Counted from the stretch's first letter, positions 10,420 through 23,322 are shown. The stretch: DNA of 64,000 nucleotides from Leucosporidium creatinivorum (GCA_001600635.1 BCKL01000033.1:183812-247811); one strand, 5' to 3'. The notes: generated by a model not told the origin, from the sequence alone. Numbers and translations: made by a program.

Positions 10420-11129
10420 ATGCTCGCGTTGACCCCCCTCGCTCTTCTCCTCTCCCTCTCGGTCACCGTCTCGGCTGCTCCAGCTGGCATCATCACCACC
10501 AAGGACGTCTGGAGCCTCGTTCCCACTACTCCAGTCGTCAGCAAGACTTCCACCTCGACCTCCTACTCGGCGACGTCAACCGCCGCCAAGTCGCCCAACT
10601 GCCCGCCTGAGCAGCCCTACTACGTCGAGTGGTGTGCGTAAATCTACCTTGCGCACGAAGAAGTACACTCGGCTGACCCTCGCCTCTCGGATACAGACAA
10701 GTCATGCAGCTGCCAGCCTCTCAGTCCTGCCGAGACGTGCTCCGTCGCTAAGGATGGCTCCATCGTCCCGACCACTTGCTCGCACGGCTACACCAATGGA
10801 CTCATCAAAATGCTGTGTATGCCTTGCTTCAATGGCGACTATAACTCGCAGTACGGCCCCGACCTCATCTTCCACTACGACGTTCCCGAGTGCAAAGGTC
10901 TGGGTTATTCGACTATTGCGCCGAGGCCGCCTAACAAGTGAGTCGCTCGTGGTTTGTTCACTCTCTGCAATACTGGCTGACCACCTGCTCCTCTAGATAC
11001 GTCACCCCCATCGTCCCTGCCAACTACACCCCACCTCCCATCACCGCGCCGACGTCGACATTCTCAGTCAGGCGAAGGACAACCGCGCTGAAGACCAGCT
11101 CGACGATGTCGCCTGTCAAGTCTGTGTAG
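10420..11129 (+). CDS. small secreted cysteine-rich family B protein B2
   Basis: Three exons (10420-10633, 10697-10937, 10997-11129) encode about 195 residues. Signal peptide MLALTPLALLLSLSVTVSA, then APAG and a Ser/Thr linker, a first cysteine at PNCPPEQPYY, a middle exon with SCSCQPLSPAETC, TTCSHGYTNG, LCMPCFNGDYNSQYG and the family motif PECKGLGY, and the family tail YVTPIVPANYTPPPI..TSTFSVRRRTT. Exons 2 and 3 have the same lengths (241 and 133 nt) as in B3. Frame intact. Function unknown; family resemblance to B1 is clear from the signal peptide, CKGLGY and the tail. Confidence 0.75.
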
Positions 11130-11294
11130 AGAATTGAGCAAGACGATCCCCACCAGCCGAACGGTCGAGCGAGTGAGCGAATGAGAGAGGCATGGCCGAG
11201 AGCCAGCTTTCCCATCTCGACCTCAGCCTCCGCGCCGCCTGATACCTGAGGCAGCACTTCAAATACAACACATAACACTGACCTCTACCGCCCC

Positions 11295-12215
11295 TTACTC
11301 GCTGCCCGACCCTCCACCCGCCGCTGCACCACCCCTCCCCCCTCCTCGTCCCCTTCCCCTTCCACGCCCTCTACCTCGGCCCCTCCCTCGGGATACAGGC
11401 TCCTCCCCCGGCACCTTCGGCTTATTCTTACTCCCCTTCGGCCTCCCCGGTTTCCTCTTCACCGGCTGCCCATCCTCGTCCACATTGGCCTGCTGAACCT
11501 CAACCGCGGCCGGCCCACCCTCATCCTCCTGCATCGCATCGGCGTCTCGACGTCCTACTGCACCTCGTCCGGTTCCTCGGGAGCGTGGGTTCGTACGAAG
11601 ACCGGCTTTGGAGCGCAGGAGGGCGGCGGAGGCGGCTTGGGAGCCTGTGGCGTGGAGGGAGACGGGTTGGAAGACGAGATGGGAGGAACAGGTGTAGGGG
11701 AGCGGGGTGTAGGAGGTGGTCGGGTCGTCTTTGGTGATTAGAGGACATTTTTGAAGAAAATAGATGGATCAGCTACAGCACCTCGGCGAAGAGGCGGCGA
11801 AGCACTCACCTTGCCGAGAGAGGAGGATCTCGTCGCCGATAAGAGCTTCGTGCTGGCCGACAAAGTAGTGTTGGCCGATACGAGCGTATGGACTTGCGCT
11901 CTCCGGTGCCTGTAGGTGTTTCGAGCGAGTGTGAGGAGCTATACCGACGCGACTGGAAGCGGAGCCCAGCTCACCAGCAGCTGAAGCTCTCCCTGTACGC
12001 TGTCGGCGCCGAGCGTAGTGCCAAAGTCTAGTGTGATGTATTCTACCTGTGAGAGTAGATCTGTCAGCTTACAGAAACGCCTGCAGCAAGAGCGAGAGCC
12101 AACGCACCTGCTCCTCCTCCTCCCATTCCTCGGGATCATAGTCCTCTGGCAGCTCTTGTACCTGTTTCCATGCAGAGTTGAGTAGCGCAAGCGGTCCCGT
12201 TGTGTCTAGCGCCAT
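11295..12215 (-). CDS. TFIIIC triple-barrel (GTF3C6/tau55-like) protein with AT-hook and RG tail
   Basis: Four minus-strand exons (12215-12108, 12046-11975, 11909-11810 and about 11728-11295). The spliced N-terminal half reads as an acidic start ([15 protein letters not shown]) followed by VEYITLDFG, then [20 protein letters not shown] and DEILL, the pattern of the TFIIIC triple-barrel domain, in which the protein dimerises with the tau95-type subunit to help recruit RNA polymerase III. The C-terminal part has an AT-hook-like [14 protein letters not shown] and an (RG)n run ending GGRGG, both expected to bind DNA or RNA. The start is ATG at 12215, so its 5' end is about 100 nt from the MDE1 start on the other strand and they share a promoter. 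The last intron's acceptor is uncertain. Confidence 0.65.
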
Positions 12216-12321
12216 TTGCCGAGGTACAGAAACTCAAGCACAGACGAGAGAGCCAACCTTTGAATCTCGAACTCGGCTTGTTCTCCGCCCGTTCGCTTCG
12301 AATTCGCTACAGCTCGCTAAA

Positions 12322-13555
12322 ATGCCTTCTACGCTACTGGCACCGCCTACGGACGATACTCCCAACGATCACTCGCTCGTCGACAGCAAAGGCGACGCTC
12401 TGCACCCAGCCGCGCTCATCCCGGCGCTGTGTCAGAACTTCTACAAGCTTGGATGGGTCACGGGCACAGGAGGAGGCATCAGCTTGAGGGATGGGTGGGT
12501 TTATCCTGCTCTGTAGTCTTTCATCGCCGAGATCGCCGAGCTGCAGCCGCTCTTTCTTGCGCTGCACGTGCTTTGGGCTCGGATTTCGCGGGCTGAAGAG
12601 CTACAACTGACCCTCGCCATCTCTCCTACAACTAGGGAAAAGGTCTACCTCGCCCCCTCCGGCGTCCAAAAGGAGCGCATCACCCCAGAAGACATCTTCG
12701 TCCTCACCCTCTCGACCCGCTCCTTCCTCCGCTGGCCCGTCCACAAACCCCTCAAGCAATCAGCCTGCACCCCACTGTTCTACAACGCCTACGAGCTGCG
12801 CGGAGCCGGCGCTTGCATCCATACGCACTCGCAGCATGCCGTTATGGCGACGTTGCTGTGGAAGGGAAGCGAGTTTAGGATCTCGCATCAGGAGATGATT
12901 AAGGGGATGAGGGTCGGAGGGACGGGCACAGCGTTGAGCTACCTGGATACACTTGTGATCCCTATCATCGAGAACACGCCGGATGAGGAGGACCTCCGAG
13001 AGGGCATGGAAGAGGTGAGTTCGGGGAGCTCGGCGCTGGGCTTTGGCGTTTTTTACTCGAGGCTGACCCTCTTTCTCGCACTCGACAGGCCATGAAGAAG
13101 TACCCCGATGCTGTAGGCTCAGACTTGGATCTCTCGCGCTCCTCTGTGGCCTTCTCATCGTCGGAAAGCTGACCGTCTCGCTCCGACCAGCCCGCCGTCC
13201 TCGTTCGCCGTCACGGAACCTACTCTTGGGGAGCCGGTGCGTCAAATTCTCTCTTCAGCTGTATCTCTCATTGCTCGCTCGCCCTCCTCGTTCATCCTCA
13301 AAATTGAGATAGCCTCCACCCATGAGCGATTGAGCGCCGAGCTGATCACCCTCTTCTCCCTTCGCCCTACGCTCTTCCCTTCTATAACCCATCTCGCCCT
13401 TTCCCCTCCTCACTCCAACTAATCGATCCATACTTATGCACCACACCACAGACTGGGAGAAGGCCAAAGGTCAAGCCGAGTGCTTGGACTACCTTCTGGA
13501 GGTGGCCGTCAAGATGAAGCTGGCGGGGATGGAAGTCGAGGGGTTGGAGCAGTAG
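12322..13555 (+). CDS. MDE1: methylthioribulose-1-phosphate dehydratase
   Basis: Spliced exons (12322-12494, 12636-13014, micro-exon 13089-13112, an exon from about 13191, and a last exon from about 13452) encode a class II aldolase/adducin-fold enzyme that dehydrates methylthioribulose 1-phosphate in the cytosolic methionine salvage pathway. Visible motifs: [20 protein letters not shown] near the start, [13 protein letters not shown], the zinc ligands in [11 protein letters not shown] and [11 protein letters not shown], and the [12 protein letters not shown] segment. The 24-nt exon AMKKYPDA and the following PAVLVRRHG complete the family pattern. Shares a short divergent promoter with the TFIIIC-like gene. 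High confidence. Confidence 0.92.
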
Positions 13556-13993
13556 AGTCTCAATGGATTAGAGAGCTTATTGATAAGCAAGAGGACCTAG
13601 TGATAAGCGCATCAAAGTGGGAAGGAGAGAGGCTGCGAGCATGGAGAGAGCGAAAGGACTGCTTCGACCGAGCTAATTGAGCCCAACGACCCGCTCGATC
13701 GGCTCACTGCTTTGGGTCAGCGTCTTCACGGTTCATCGGGGAACGTCGTCGAAGCCGCTTTTCTAGTACATCTAGACATGCAAGCAAGCCAAATCGCTCG
13801 GCTCATCTCTCCCTTCCTCTCCCTTCCGCCGGCTCGAAAGACAGCACAAAAGTCACGGAGATGCAATGCAAAAGTACGGTAGCGCAAAGTAGACAACAAG
13901 GAAAGGGTAGAAGGTAGCAACTGTAAAATGAATCTCGCACACAAATCTATCGCTGGCCAACTCGGCGCCGAGCTCCCTCCCCACCGCTCGGGT
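13556..13993. other. convergent 3' region MDE1 / hydrolase
   Basis: No gene supported; 3' UTRs of two convergent genes. Holds palindrome copy 4 at 13961. Confidence 0.5.
13961..13972. repeat. 12-bp palindrome CTCGGCGCCGAG, copy 4
   Basis: Perfect copy about 20 nt beyond the stop of the minus-strand hydrolase; not linked to an A or B gene. Confidence 0.6.
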
Positions 13994-16900
13994 TCACAGC
14001 TTGCCGTCCTTGGCTCTCGACAGCATCCGAATCCCCTCGAGCTTGAGCTTCACCTCCTTGAGCGTCTTGGTTTGGGGTTTCCAGGTCTGCGGTCGACAGA
14101 AGCGCGTTAGCGTCGACCAGCCGAGCAGACGACGAGGAGAAGGAACGCACCTCGAAAGCCTCGCGCAGAGCGGTGAGCTCCTTGCCGAACAGCTCGCGTA
14201 CTTGTGGGTCTTCGATGATACCTGTGTGTTAAAGCGAGGTCAGCCTTGTAGCCAGCAGTGAGGGAGGAGGAGAGAGCACGAACCTCGGAGAGCCCAGGTG
14301 AGGAGATAAGGGTTGCGCCGGTCTCGAGGGTTGAAGGACATGGACAGGGCGGGGGAGTGGGCCTTGTGGTCAAGTAGAGTGGGACTCTCCGCGAGCGTGG
14401 TGGTTTCGAAGGCGTAGCGGACAGCGAGGCTGTCGGAGTGGGGAGCCGAGGTCAGCGCCGAGCGAGGCGAGAAAGAGGGAAAGCGCGAGGACTCACTTGA
14501 ACACCTCTTCCTCCTCGTATATCTTGGAGTGCCCCACTCCCGTCAACGCGCCCGCAAGCGCCTCACTAACATGATACGTCAAATCGTGATCCTGCAGACC
14601 AGCATTCCTCAACCTCGCGGCAAAGACCACCAGATTGGCGAGGAAGTCGCTCGTCCGGAAAGCTTGAGAGTCGATGTAGACGGCACGAAGTATGCCGGGG
14701 TGAGAGATGCCCGAGAAGAGGGCAGAGTAGAGCGGGACGACTTGATCGTTGATGGAGCCGACGACAGTAATTTTGATGCCGGCGGCGAGGACGATGCGGA
14801 GGCTGTGAGGTGGGGGAGGGAGTCAGCATAAGAAGGAGGGGAGGGAGAGATAAAGCCCACCTCTCGAGAAACTTGATCGCGGGGACCGACTCGGGATCTT
14901 GGAACTCGAATAGCTCGCGCGCTGGCTCCGATTCGACGTAGTTGAAGTAGGGCGAGAGGGTGTAGGATTGGTAGAGGTAGACGAAGGGCCCCTGAGCAAT
15001 TGCGCACATGGCGAGCCTGCGAGGACGACGAGAGGTCAGCTCGGCGAGGAGGAATCCGAAACGCCGAGACTCACATGTGAGTATGCGCTCCCTCGATCAA
15101 GCCTTGGTCCAGCATCCTAGCGAGCAGCTGAGTTGAGACGATACTCCCTTGACTGTGAGTCGCCAGGAAGACGACATCGGCCTTCTTGAGCGCCTGGACC
15201 CACTCCTCCCGAGCGATGAGCTGGTCGTAAAGCTTGTTGACGCGGTCCTCGATTTTGCCGTGTCCTTCGAGGGCGATGGCTTGGATGCTGAAAGATGATA
15301 GATCCTTCGACTCGAGGTAGGCGTGTACAGCATCATGCATCATGCTCGTAAACTTGACGCTCGTTCCAGTCGGCTCGCCGAAGACGACCTTGAGCTTCTG
15401 CGTTGGGAACCAGCCCTGCGTGAGAGTAGTCAAAGGTCAGTCTTCACCAGTGTCGTCGCCGTCGAATACCAACTCACGTGCACTCCAATCGTCACGACCC
15501 TTTTGACCTTGCTCAACCTCGCCGGCTCCTCGACGACATCCAAGCTCTTCGGCAGCCTCGCCGCTGGATCCGCTCCCACCATATGCATCTTCTCCGCAGC
15601 TCCCGCCAACGGAGGGCTAGTAGGCGGTGGCTGATGAAAGAGGTAAGCTGAGACGACAGAAACAGCCTTCGTAAGCTTGCTCTTTTCGAGCGGGAAGGAG
15701 CGGGGTGGTCGCTCGAAGGTGTCGGTGAAGGTGGGGAGGACGAGGTTTTCGAATGGTGGGTCTGGCTCGTAGGGCGCTGGACGGGCGGAGGAGCGGATCG
15801 AGCCGGTGAGGGGTTTGAGAGGCGCGTCGGCGGGACCGAGGAATGGGGAGGAAGGCGCCGAGTTGCCTTCTGCTGTTGTAGTGGAGGTGCGGGAGCGGGT
15901 CGACGCGGCAGAGGAGGATACGCCGAGCTTGTTGGAGGGGCCGGGTGGGGTGCCGTTGCCGAGGAGGGGTGTGCCGGAGGAGGAGCGGCGAGAGGGGAAG
16001 AAGGACCAGGTTGAGGATTGGTGTTTCAGCGCTTGCACGGCTGCTGGAGCTGGAACGGCGATGGTGCCGGGCTTGTCGAAGGCGCTGTTGGAGGTCGAAG
16101 CGGAGGTGGAAGAGATGTCGGTGGGATCCTTCGGCGTCGAGCTGGTCGCTGCGTCAATGACCATCGCTTTGACAGACGAGTCTTGCGCTTGAGCACTGGT
16201 AGCTGCTTCGACGACTTTCTTCCTCGCAGTAGCCTCATCGGGGAAGTCGCCCCAGATGGTGGTGAGCCACGTTTTGGGTGGAGGAGCAGCGGCAGCGACG
16301 GAAGCGGCGATTGACGAGGTAGAGGGCGATTCTGAGGGAGCCTCAGAGACGGGGAGTTCGTCTGGCAGTCCCGTAGTCGAGTCCGACGCCGCGCCGTTGA
16401 CCGTTGTCGTCTCTGTCACAGGCGCAGCAGCTTCTTGGGCCGACGCGCCGCCCCAGCCCCACCACGAGGCTCGCTGGTTGGCGACGTTCGGCACCGGCGT
16501 GCGAGAGGGGCGAGGAGTGAGAGTAGACTCATCGTACTCTGTGGTGGGAGTGGATCCTTTGATAGTGCCGCCTGTTGGCAAGGACCGAGTTAGCTTGCGG
16601 CAAGTCAGAGGAAGGCCGAAGGTCCCACTCACCTCGCTCGCCCTCCTCACCCTCTTTCCCATCGTCTCCTTCGCCTGATGCGACTCCTGCAACACCCGCT
16701 CCAGCCACCGCAATCTCCTCGACCGCCGTCCCCTCCACCTGCCCCGCGTCCTTCACCAAACTAGCCGTACTCGTCGGCCTCGACAGCATCGAGAACCACC
16801 CTTTCCCAGCCGCTGACTGAGCGACGATAGATGCCGAAGCCTGCTGTAAGGCGAGTTGGCGAGCTCGGTCTTGCGTGGAGGAAGGAGGGACGGTGAGCGT

Positions 16901-17986
16901 GGTGGTGGAGGTGGGTAAGGGTTCAGCTGGTTGAGCAGGGGCGGCGGCGGAGGGAGGGTCGGCCATGGGAGTATCGCCGTTGTCGTCGACCTCATCGTCG
17001 GCCACGGACTCAAGCTTCGATTTGGGCAGCTCCTCCGGCCCGTCTACTGGTGCTCGACTGAACCAGCTTCGTCGGGAGGAGGCGTTCGAGGTAGTAGGAG
17101 GATGTGCTCGTGGTGTTGGTGCGCTGGAGGGAGGTGGAGGTGCGAGGCCAGATGGTGAAGGCGAGGGAGGAGGAGCAGGCGACTTGGGTTCGGCGGGCTG
17201 GAAGGAGAGGGAAGGCTTCTTTGTCGGCGTTCGGGAGGGTGTAAGGGATAAAGAGGGCTTGTCGTGTTCGAGGGAGAGAGGCGGGATGTCGAGGAGGGTG
17301 GGAGGCTTCGAGGTGCTCCTCGTCGACGTAGGCGAGAGGCGAGCCGAAGTGTCGGTCTGGACGGCTGAAGTCACAGCTGCCGACTTTGACGCAGAGCCTG
17401 CCATCCAGCTAGCGCGAGAAGAAGACGAGTCGCCAACCTGTAAATTGGTCCGAGTCCGCTGCCGCTTAACGACTTGAGGACTGGTCCCATCGGTCTCTGC
17501 TCGGCTCGGCTCTGTCTCTGCGCGAGGAGCAGCAGGCGAATCTTCTAGCTCCATCTCCATTCCTGCCTCCGAATCTCCTTCTCCATCATTGGAATCCGAC
17601 CGCGAGCCGTAGGTGCTCCTGCGTTCGCGAACGGTCGTCGCGACCGAAGCGTTGCTATCCTTCCTTCTTCGGCCCATCCCGTCCCAGAGCCTCCCGCTGA
17701 CGGTCAAACCGCTCCTCCCACTTCTTCCGCTCCGGATGCTAGCACCGTCGTCCGTGTCGGCCATATGTCGAGCGAGAAGGGAAGCAGCCGAGCCCGAGCT
17801 GCTCGACGAAGTGGTGCGGGACGAGGGCTTGTGGTTCGGAGTGGTGGGGCCAAAGAGCGAGTCTGCCGAGGTGGACGTGACGGGTGGTGCTGGACGAGAA
17901 GCTGTAGCTCGCCAGCTCATGGTGGGGCGGCCTGCAGGAGTTGAACGTGGGTGAGCTGTGAGATCGCCGAGCGGGTATTGCTGCAT
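13994..17986 (-). CDS. large YML020W-like alpha/beta hydrolase with disordered N terminus
   Basis: Long minus-strand gene of more than 1,000 codons with introns near 16570-16630, 15420-15475, 15010-15075 and several further down. The first half is low complexity (Ser/Pro/Thr-rich, with SRRSWFSRAP and KGWFSMLSRP short motifs). The second half is a conserved catalytic part: TIGVHGWFPTQKLKVVFGEP, EGHGKIEDRVNKLYDQL, then the nucleophile elbow VVFLATHSQGS with serine in HSQG, AMCAIAQGPF, VVGSINDQVVPLYSALF (likely acid region) and a C-terminal PYLLTWALRG. This matches the fungal YML020W-type lipase/esterase-like family of unknown substrate. The start could also be the ATG at about 17920, since the sequence just before it looks like a splice acceptor. 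Confidence 0.75.
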
Positions 17987-18495
17987 TATGGACAGTCGTG
18001 AGAGGGTCTTTCAGTCCCTCGTATGCTCTGCTATTGACCTGCACCATTTCCTGCACCTCCTCCATTCGAACCACCGGCCAGACGAACACAACAAGAGCCG
18101 GAGACCGTTTGGGCCTCGCACGCTCTCGTACAACGTCATTTTGACTTCCGTATAGCCTTGGCGTAATGTGAAAGCCGAGCTACATAATCTGAGCCTTACC
18201 TTGATGGCCGTAGGATCGTTGCGAGCTCTGAAAGAGACGGCGAAGTGGCGATTGGGGGCGTGACGCGGTTCCAAAGCGAGCTGTAGATGTCGCGAGGCTG
18301 TAGTGAGGTGTTGTAGATGTTCTTGGTCTGTCAAATGAGCTACAGAGCGGTTGAAGTGGGCGAAACGAGGCTGTCAAGGTGAACTTAGGAAGGCAACCCC
18401 GCTCAACGCTCAGCTCCCTCTTTCGCTTCCTCCTCGTTTCTCTAAGTCCTCTCTATCGCCTCGGCTGGGGCTCGTCGCCCGCTTCAGCAGCAGCG
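17987..18495. other. divergent promoter region hydrolase / MDM1
   Basis: No gene supported. An open frame runs into MDM1 from 18379 but begins with GTG and has no ATG before 18496, so it is taken as 5' UTR. Confidence 0.5.
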
Positions 18496-21400
18496 ATGAG
18501 CGGTAATGGCGCTTCTGTACCGAGTCGAGTCTCGTACGGTGCAGCCGCCGCTTTGCTCCTCCTCTCGGCCCTCGTCGCCTCCCTCTCGTCCAAGATCCAC
18601 CTCAGCCCCTTCGCTCTCCTCGTCTTTTCGCCCTTTTTGCTGCTCGGTAGCGCCCTCATCTTTATCAGTATCGACCTCTACGTAACCTGGTACATCGAGC
18701 GTAAAGTCCTACAGCGCCTGGTCGAGCCTTCATCCACAACAAGCTGGTCCTCGTCGTCGGGAGCAGCAGCGCACGGAGCAGCAGCGCCGAGCTCGACGTA
18801 CGAAGCTCATCGAAGGCTAATACCACCTCTCATCTTCACCTCTCCCGCCGCCTGGTCCGTCACTCAAACCAGAGCTTCATGGGAAGCAGCCAGCAGCGGC
18901 TCAGCGCGCCCTCCCCTTCCTGGCGCCCCACCCGCCGTCTCGGCTGCACTGGACCAGCTCTTCGACCTCATCCTACGGGACTTCGTCAACAAATGGTACA
19001 GCAACATCTCCGACTCGCCCGCCTTCCCCACCGCCGTCGAACGGACCATTCGCGAGACTCTCGGCTCGCTCGTCGAGAGAGTCGGCGGAGTCGATTGGTC
19101 CGACATTCTCGTCGGTCAAATCCTACCTCTCGTCACGAATCATGTCGACACCTTCCGTACCGCCGAGCAAGCTCTTCGAGGCCAGGACCTCAGGACCCAG
19201 CTCACCGAATCGGACGAGTTGGACCTCTTCCTCGCCTCGCGCTACGCCAGCGAGACCAAATCCGGCAAGCTACACCAAGCGGTAGACGTCGCCTCCCCCA
19301 ACTCGCGGCCGGCGGAGGAGGCATGGCTCAGCGGACTCGTCGGGAGGGTCCTCCCCTTCATCTTGCCCGAGCGCGAGTTGGAGAGTGGAGCGGTCCGGAC
19401 CATCGTTAGGGAGATTGTCGCTTGCGCTGTGGTGCTCCCTATCATTGAGATGATAAGCGACCCAGACTTTTGGAACAAGATGATTGATGAGAAGGTGAGT
19501 TCAACGATTCGGAGCCGAGTTGCTGAGCGCCGAGCTGAGCCTTTGCCCGCTATCTAGGCCGGCGACGCCATTCGAGATCAGTGCGCGCTTCCCAGACTTA
19601 CTATTTCCTTTCTCTCACTGATTCCCTTGCACCACCCACAGGAAAATGGTCACCCAATTCCGAGAAGCCCTCGACGCCCAAGGCTCAGCCCTCACCTCGA
19701 CCTCAATCGTCGTTTCCCCCTCTCCATCGACCACCGCTCTCCCTTCCCTCCCCACCAAACGCTCTCGCCGGACCGAGGAGATCTCAGTCCGCACCCCGAC
19801 GAAGCAGTTCGAGTCGTGGGTCCGAGGGATTGGGAGGTGCAGCAATCTGGCGGATGCGAGAAGGTTGAGGAGCGATGTGTCGGGGCAGATTAGGAAGGTT
19901 AGGGCTTCGATTGGTGAGCTTTGATACAAAGGCTTGAGGCGACGAGCAGGGCTGATCTCGCTCGACTTGCGCAGATGGACGACCTCTTGACGAGCTCGTC
20001 GATGGCGTCAAGGTCGCCGACTGGCTCAGTTTTGTCGAGCGACTGTACGCAGCGAAGCGCAAGGCCGACAAGCGGATAGCGGAGCTCGGTGGGATGGGAT
20101 CCAGCGTAAGTCGCTAAGCTCGGCGGTCCTACTATAGCGTAGCTGACGGCCTCCTCTTCCGCATGAACTCGAACAGCGCGACTCCATGATCTCTACACCA
20201 GCCCATCGCCCAGCACCTCGCATCACCCTCCGCACCATCCTTCTCCACCCGACCTCGCTCGGCTACTTCATGGAGTTCCAAGACCGGCGGCAACGCTCCC
20301 TCCGCCTACAATTTTGGCTCCTCGTCGAAGGACTCAAGGATCCTCTCGAGGACGGAGCAGATGACGAGAGCATCGCAGCTGCTCTTCCTCCGCCCTCGGC
20401 GGCGACGATCGCAACGACAAAGGAGGACGTCAAGATGATCTGGGAAGCCTACTTCTCGCGATGCAACACGCTCAACAGTAATCAGAAGTACCTTCGCACC
20501 ATTAAGGCCTTCGTCGAACGGTCGGAGACGGACTCGGTCAGCGCGCAGGAGCTGAGGCAAGTTCGCCGAGCAGTCTTTGCTACGCAGAAGGACGTCTTTG
20601 TCGAGATGGAAGAGGAGGATTTTCCCGAGTTCGTCAAGAGCGATCTCTTCTACAAGGCCGTAGCGGACCTTCCCAAACCCACGCCGAACCACTCTACCGT
20701 CCTTCCTCCTACCTCGCTCTCTCCCCTCACTCGACCTCGCGCCCTCTCCAACCCTCAAACCCCTCCTACACGGCCCCTCCCGCACCACCTTCCACGCTCC
20801 GCCTCACCTCCACCCCGCCCTTCCTCACCAGCTCCCTTCTCCAAAGCCCTTCAACCTCAACTCACCCTCCAACGAACCGACACCGCGCCACCGCAAGTCA
20901 CCTTCCGCGCGGCCTTCGATCAAGCTCGTCAGCGACCTGTCATTACTCGTAGGAGCGGCTCTGAGGGAGCGGGCGGACCCGCCGAGGCTTCAGGTCTCTT
21001 CGGAGATGGGAGCAGCGGCCTCTTTGGCGACCAGGAGCCTACAGTTCGCAAGACTTCCATCACTTCACTCGACAGTGGTGGAGGACAGCCCGAACGGAGG
21101 AGATCAGCCATGACGGACTCGCTCGAGTTCCTCATGGGCTCGCCGACCGCCCAAGACGACTTTCGCTCGCCGCTGTTCGGCGATGAGGGACCGGCGGATG
21201 GCGCAGAGGCGCATAGGAGGGACTCGGTCGGGATCGAGGATGAGGACTACGTCCAGGTGCAGACGATCGAAGCCATCCAGGACGCTCTCACCTCCATCCT
21301 CGCCTCGGACGCTCGAGGATCCTCGCAAGCTCATCATCGATCGACCACCTCCCTCGTTGGACTCAACGGCGACGGTTTCGCTGGCGGAAGGAAGGTCTCG

Positions 21401-23322
21401 GGCGAGTTGGGCATGTCGAAGCTCTCGCCTTCGCGCTCGAGGACCTCCACCGCCGACTCGCCTTCCACTTCCCGCGCCGCTCTCACTCCAACCGACCGCA
21501 TCCCCTCGGGCTCGAGCGGCAAGAGCTCTGTATTCGTCGAGGAGTCAGTACGTCGGCGTCACAAGGGCGTGTTCGACGACGACGAGGACATGGACGAGGT
21601 CGAGCCCGAGGACCTCGAACCCGAGTTCGACCCCAAGAGCATCGTCCTCGCCGCTCCGGGCGACCTGCAACTACCCGTCGAGATTGCTCGACTCGGTTCC
21701 ACCCTCGAGAAGCTTCGGAACCAGGAGGCCGTCGTAGGCGCCCTCATTCGCAAGGCCGAGCTCACGGGAATCGCTTCGGAGCTCAAGATCCTCATCAAGT
21801 CGCGCGAGTCATTAAGACGGGAGATGCGGGCATTGGCGTTCCAGAAGACGCAGTACGAGTCGCAGGAGAGCGAGAACAAGCTCGTTCCGGGAAGGACGTC
21901 GGTCAGCATCTCGGGTACGACGATCGGACAGCAGGCGGATGGGCAGAGCTTCCAGCTTTATCTCGTTGAGGTGCATCAGCTCGCTTCGGATGGGACGTTT
22001 GGGAGTGGGTGGATCGTCACGAGGAGGTATAGCGAGTTTGCGACGCTGCATGCTGGGCTGAGGGAGCGGTATGTCGCGGCGAGGTCGCTCGACTTTCCTG
22101 GCAAGCGGCTCGTGTCGTCGTACAGCGAGGGTTTCATCGAGCAGCGTCGTCTGGGCTTGCAGAAGTACCTTCAAGTGAGTCGTCTCTCGGCGTTCGCTCT
22201 TCTCGTTCCAGCTGACTCCCTCTTCGTTCGCAGGCTCTCGTCCTCATCCCCGTCATCTGCCAGTCCAACGAGCTCCGCTCCTTCCTCTCTCAGCAAAACA
22301 TCTCGCTCCCCTCCCTCGACCTCGACATCTCCAAACGCCCCTCCGTTTTCCCCGGCCAAAGCCTCGTTCGCTCCTTCTATCGCTCAGTCACCTCGGGCAT
22401 CGACGACATGCTTGGCACCGGCACCTCTTCCATGATGGAAACCATCATCGAGCGTCTCTCTCAGCAAGCCGCCGAGCTATCGGGTATCGGAGGATCAGGC
22501 GTACAGGATGAGGATCTCGTCGGCCAGCTGCTCGCAGACGGCTCGACGAACGGCCGCTCGGACGCCATCCCTGTCGACCTGCGAGTGGAAGGGGGAGAGG
22601 GTCTCACCTATTTCACCAAGCCCATCTGTGACCTCTTCGTCACCGTCTTTGAACTCAAGGAGAAGAACAATTGGCTTCGGCGTCAGGCGATCCTCATCAT
22701 CCTGCAGCAGATCCTCGGCGGTACCATCGAGCGGTGAGCTACAGTCTCCCATCTCGGCTGTACGTCGTTGCTGACCCTCGTTTTGCTCCGCACAGCAAAT
22801 TCCGCGACGCCATCCACATGCTCTTCGGCGCCGACCAGCTCGTAGGCTACATCTCGTCGCTCAAGAACGGTCTCTGGCCAGGAGGGCAACTCAAGCCGAA
22901 GGAGCCGCCAAGGACCGTCGCACAGAAAGCCGCTACGAGGGACTCGGCCCACCGCAAGCTCTCGGCATTGATGCCAGGTGCGTGTGCAGGCTTCGGCAAG
23001 GAGAAAAGGGCGCTGACTCTACTCTGCTATACTACAGACGTTGCCGCCAACCTCATCGGCCGCGCCAACGCACGTCAAGGAGCTCGACGGCTCTTTGCTG
23101 TCCTGCAAAACCGGCGACTGAACCGAGTGAGTGGCGCTCGTCTCGGCTCCCTCGAACTTGCGCTGACCTTCCGCCGACGACGAACAGCACCTCATTTACT
23201 CCGTCATGGACGAGGTCTTTCTCGTCCTCTTTCCCGAGCTGGCTCAACACCCTCCGCCAGGCAGGCCACTCCCCACCTCGTTCTCCTCCACCTCCGCCTC
23301 GCAACCAGCACGTCGTTCGTAA
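18496..23322 (+). CDS. MDM1: PXA-RGS-PX-nexin sorting nexin, MDM1/SNX13-type
   Basis: A long multi-exon gene. Two hydrophobic segments at the N terminus (around residues 15-35 and 40-65) would fix it in the ER membrane. The PXA domain follows (FVNKWYSNISDSPAFP, LILRDF, GRVLPFILP), then an RGS-like domain (TLRTILLHPTSLGYFMEFQD, LQFWLLVEGLKDP), a long Ser/Pro linker, an acidic patch, a PX domain with the phosphoinositide signature RRYSEFATLHAGLRERY, and a C-terminal nexin domain (LFVTVFELKEKNNWLRRQAI, ILQQILGGTIE, HLIYSVMDEVFLVLFPEL). This order is diagnostic for Mdm1/SNX13/14/25, which tether ER to vacuole or lipid droplets. A 23-nt micro-exon (19558-19580) encoding AGDAIRD is needed to keep the PXA frame. 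Start is the first ATG. High confidence. Confidence 0.92.

Larger units (their letters stand above)
8630..11130 (+). repeat. segmental duplication, copy 1 (A2-B2 cassette)
   Basis: Upstream sequence, both genes, introns and the intergenic region line up in order with 49315-51810. Stretches such as the first two exons of the A gene and the region just after its stop are near identical; other parts have diverged. The precise edges need an alignment. Confidence 0.75.

Noticed and set aside
15806-16678. Plus-strand ORFs over the hydrolase gene
   Set aside because: Antisense shadows of the Ser/Pro-rich half of the minus-strand hydrolase.
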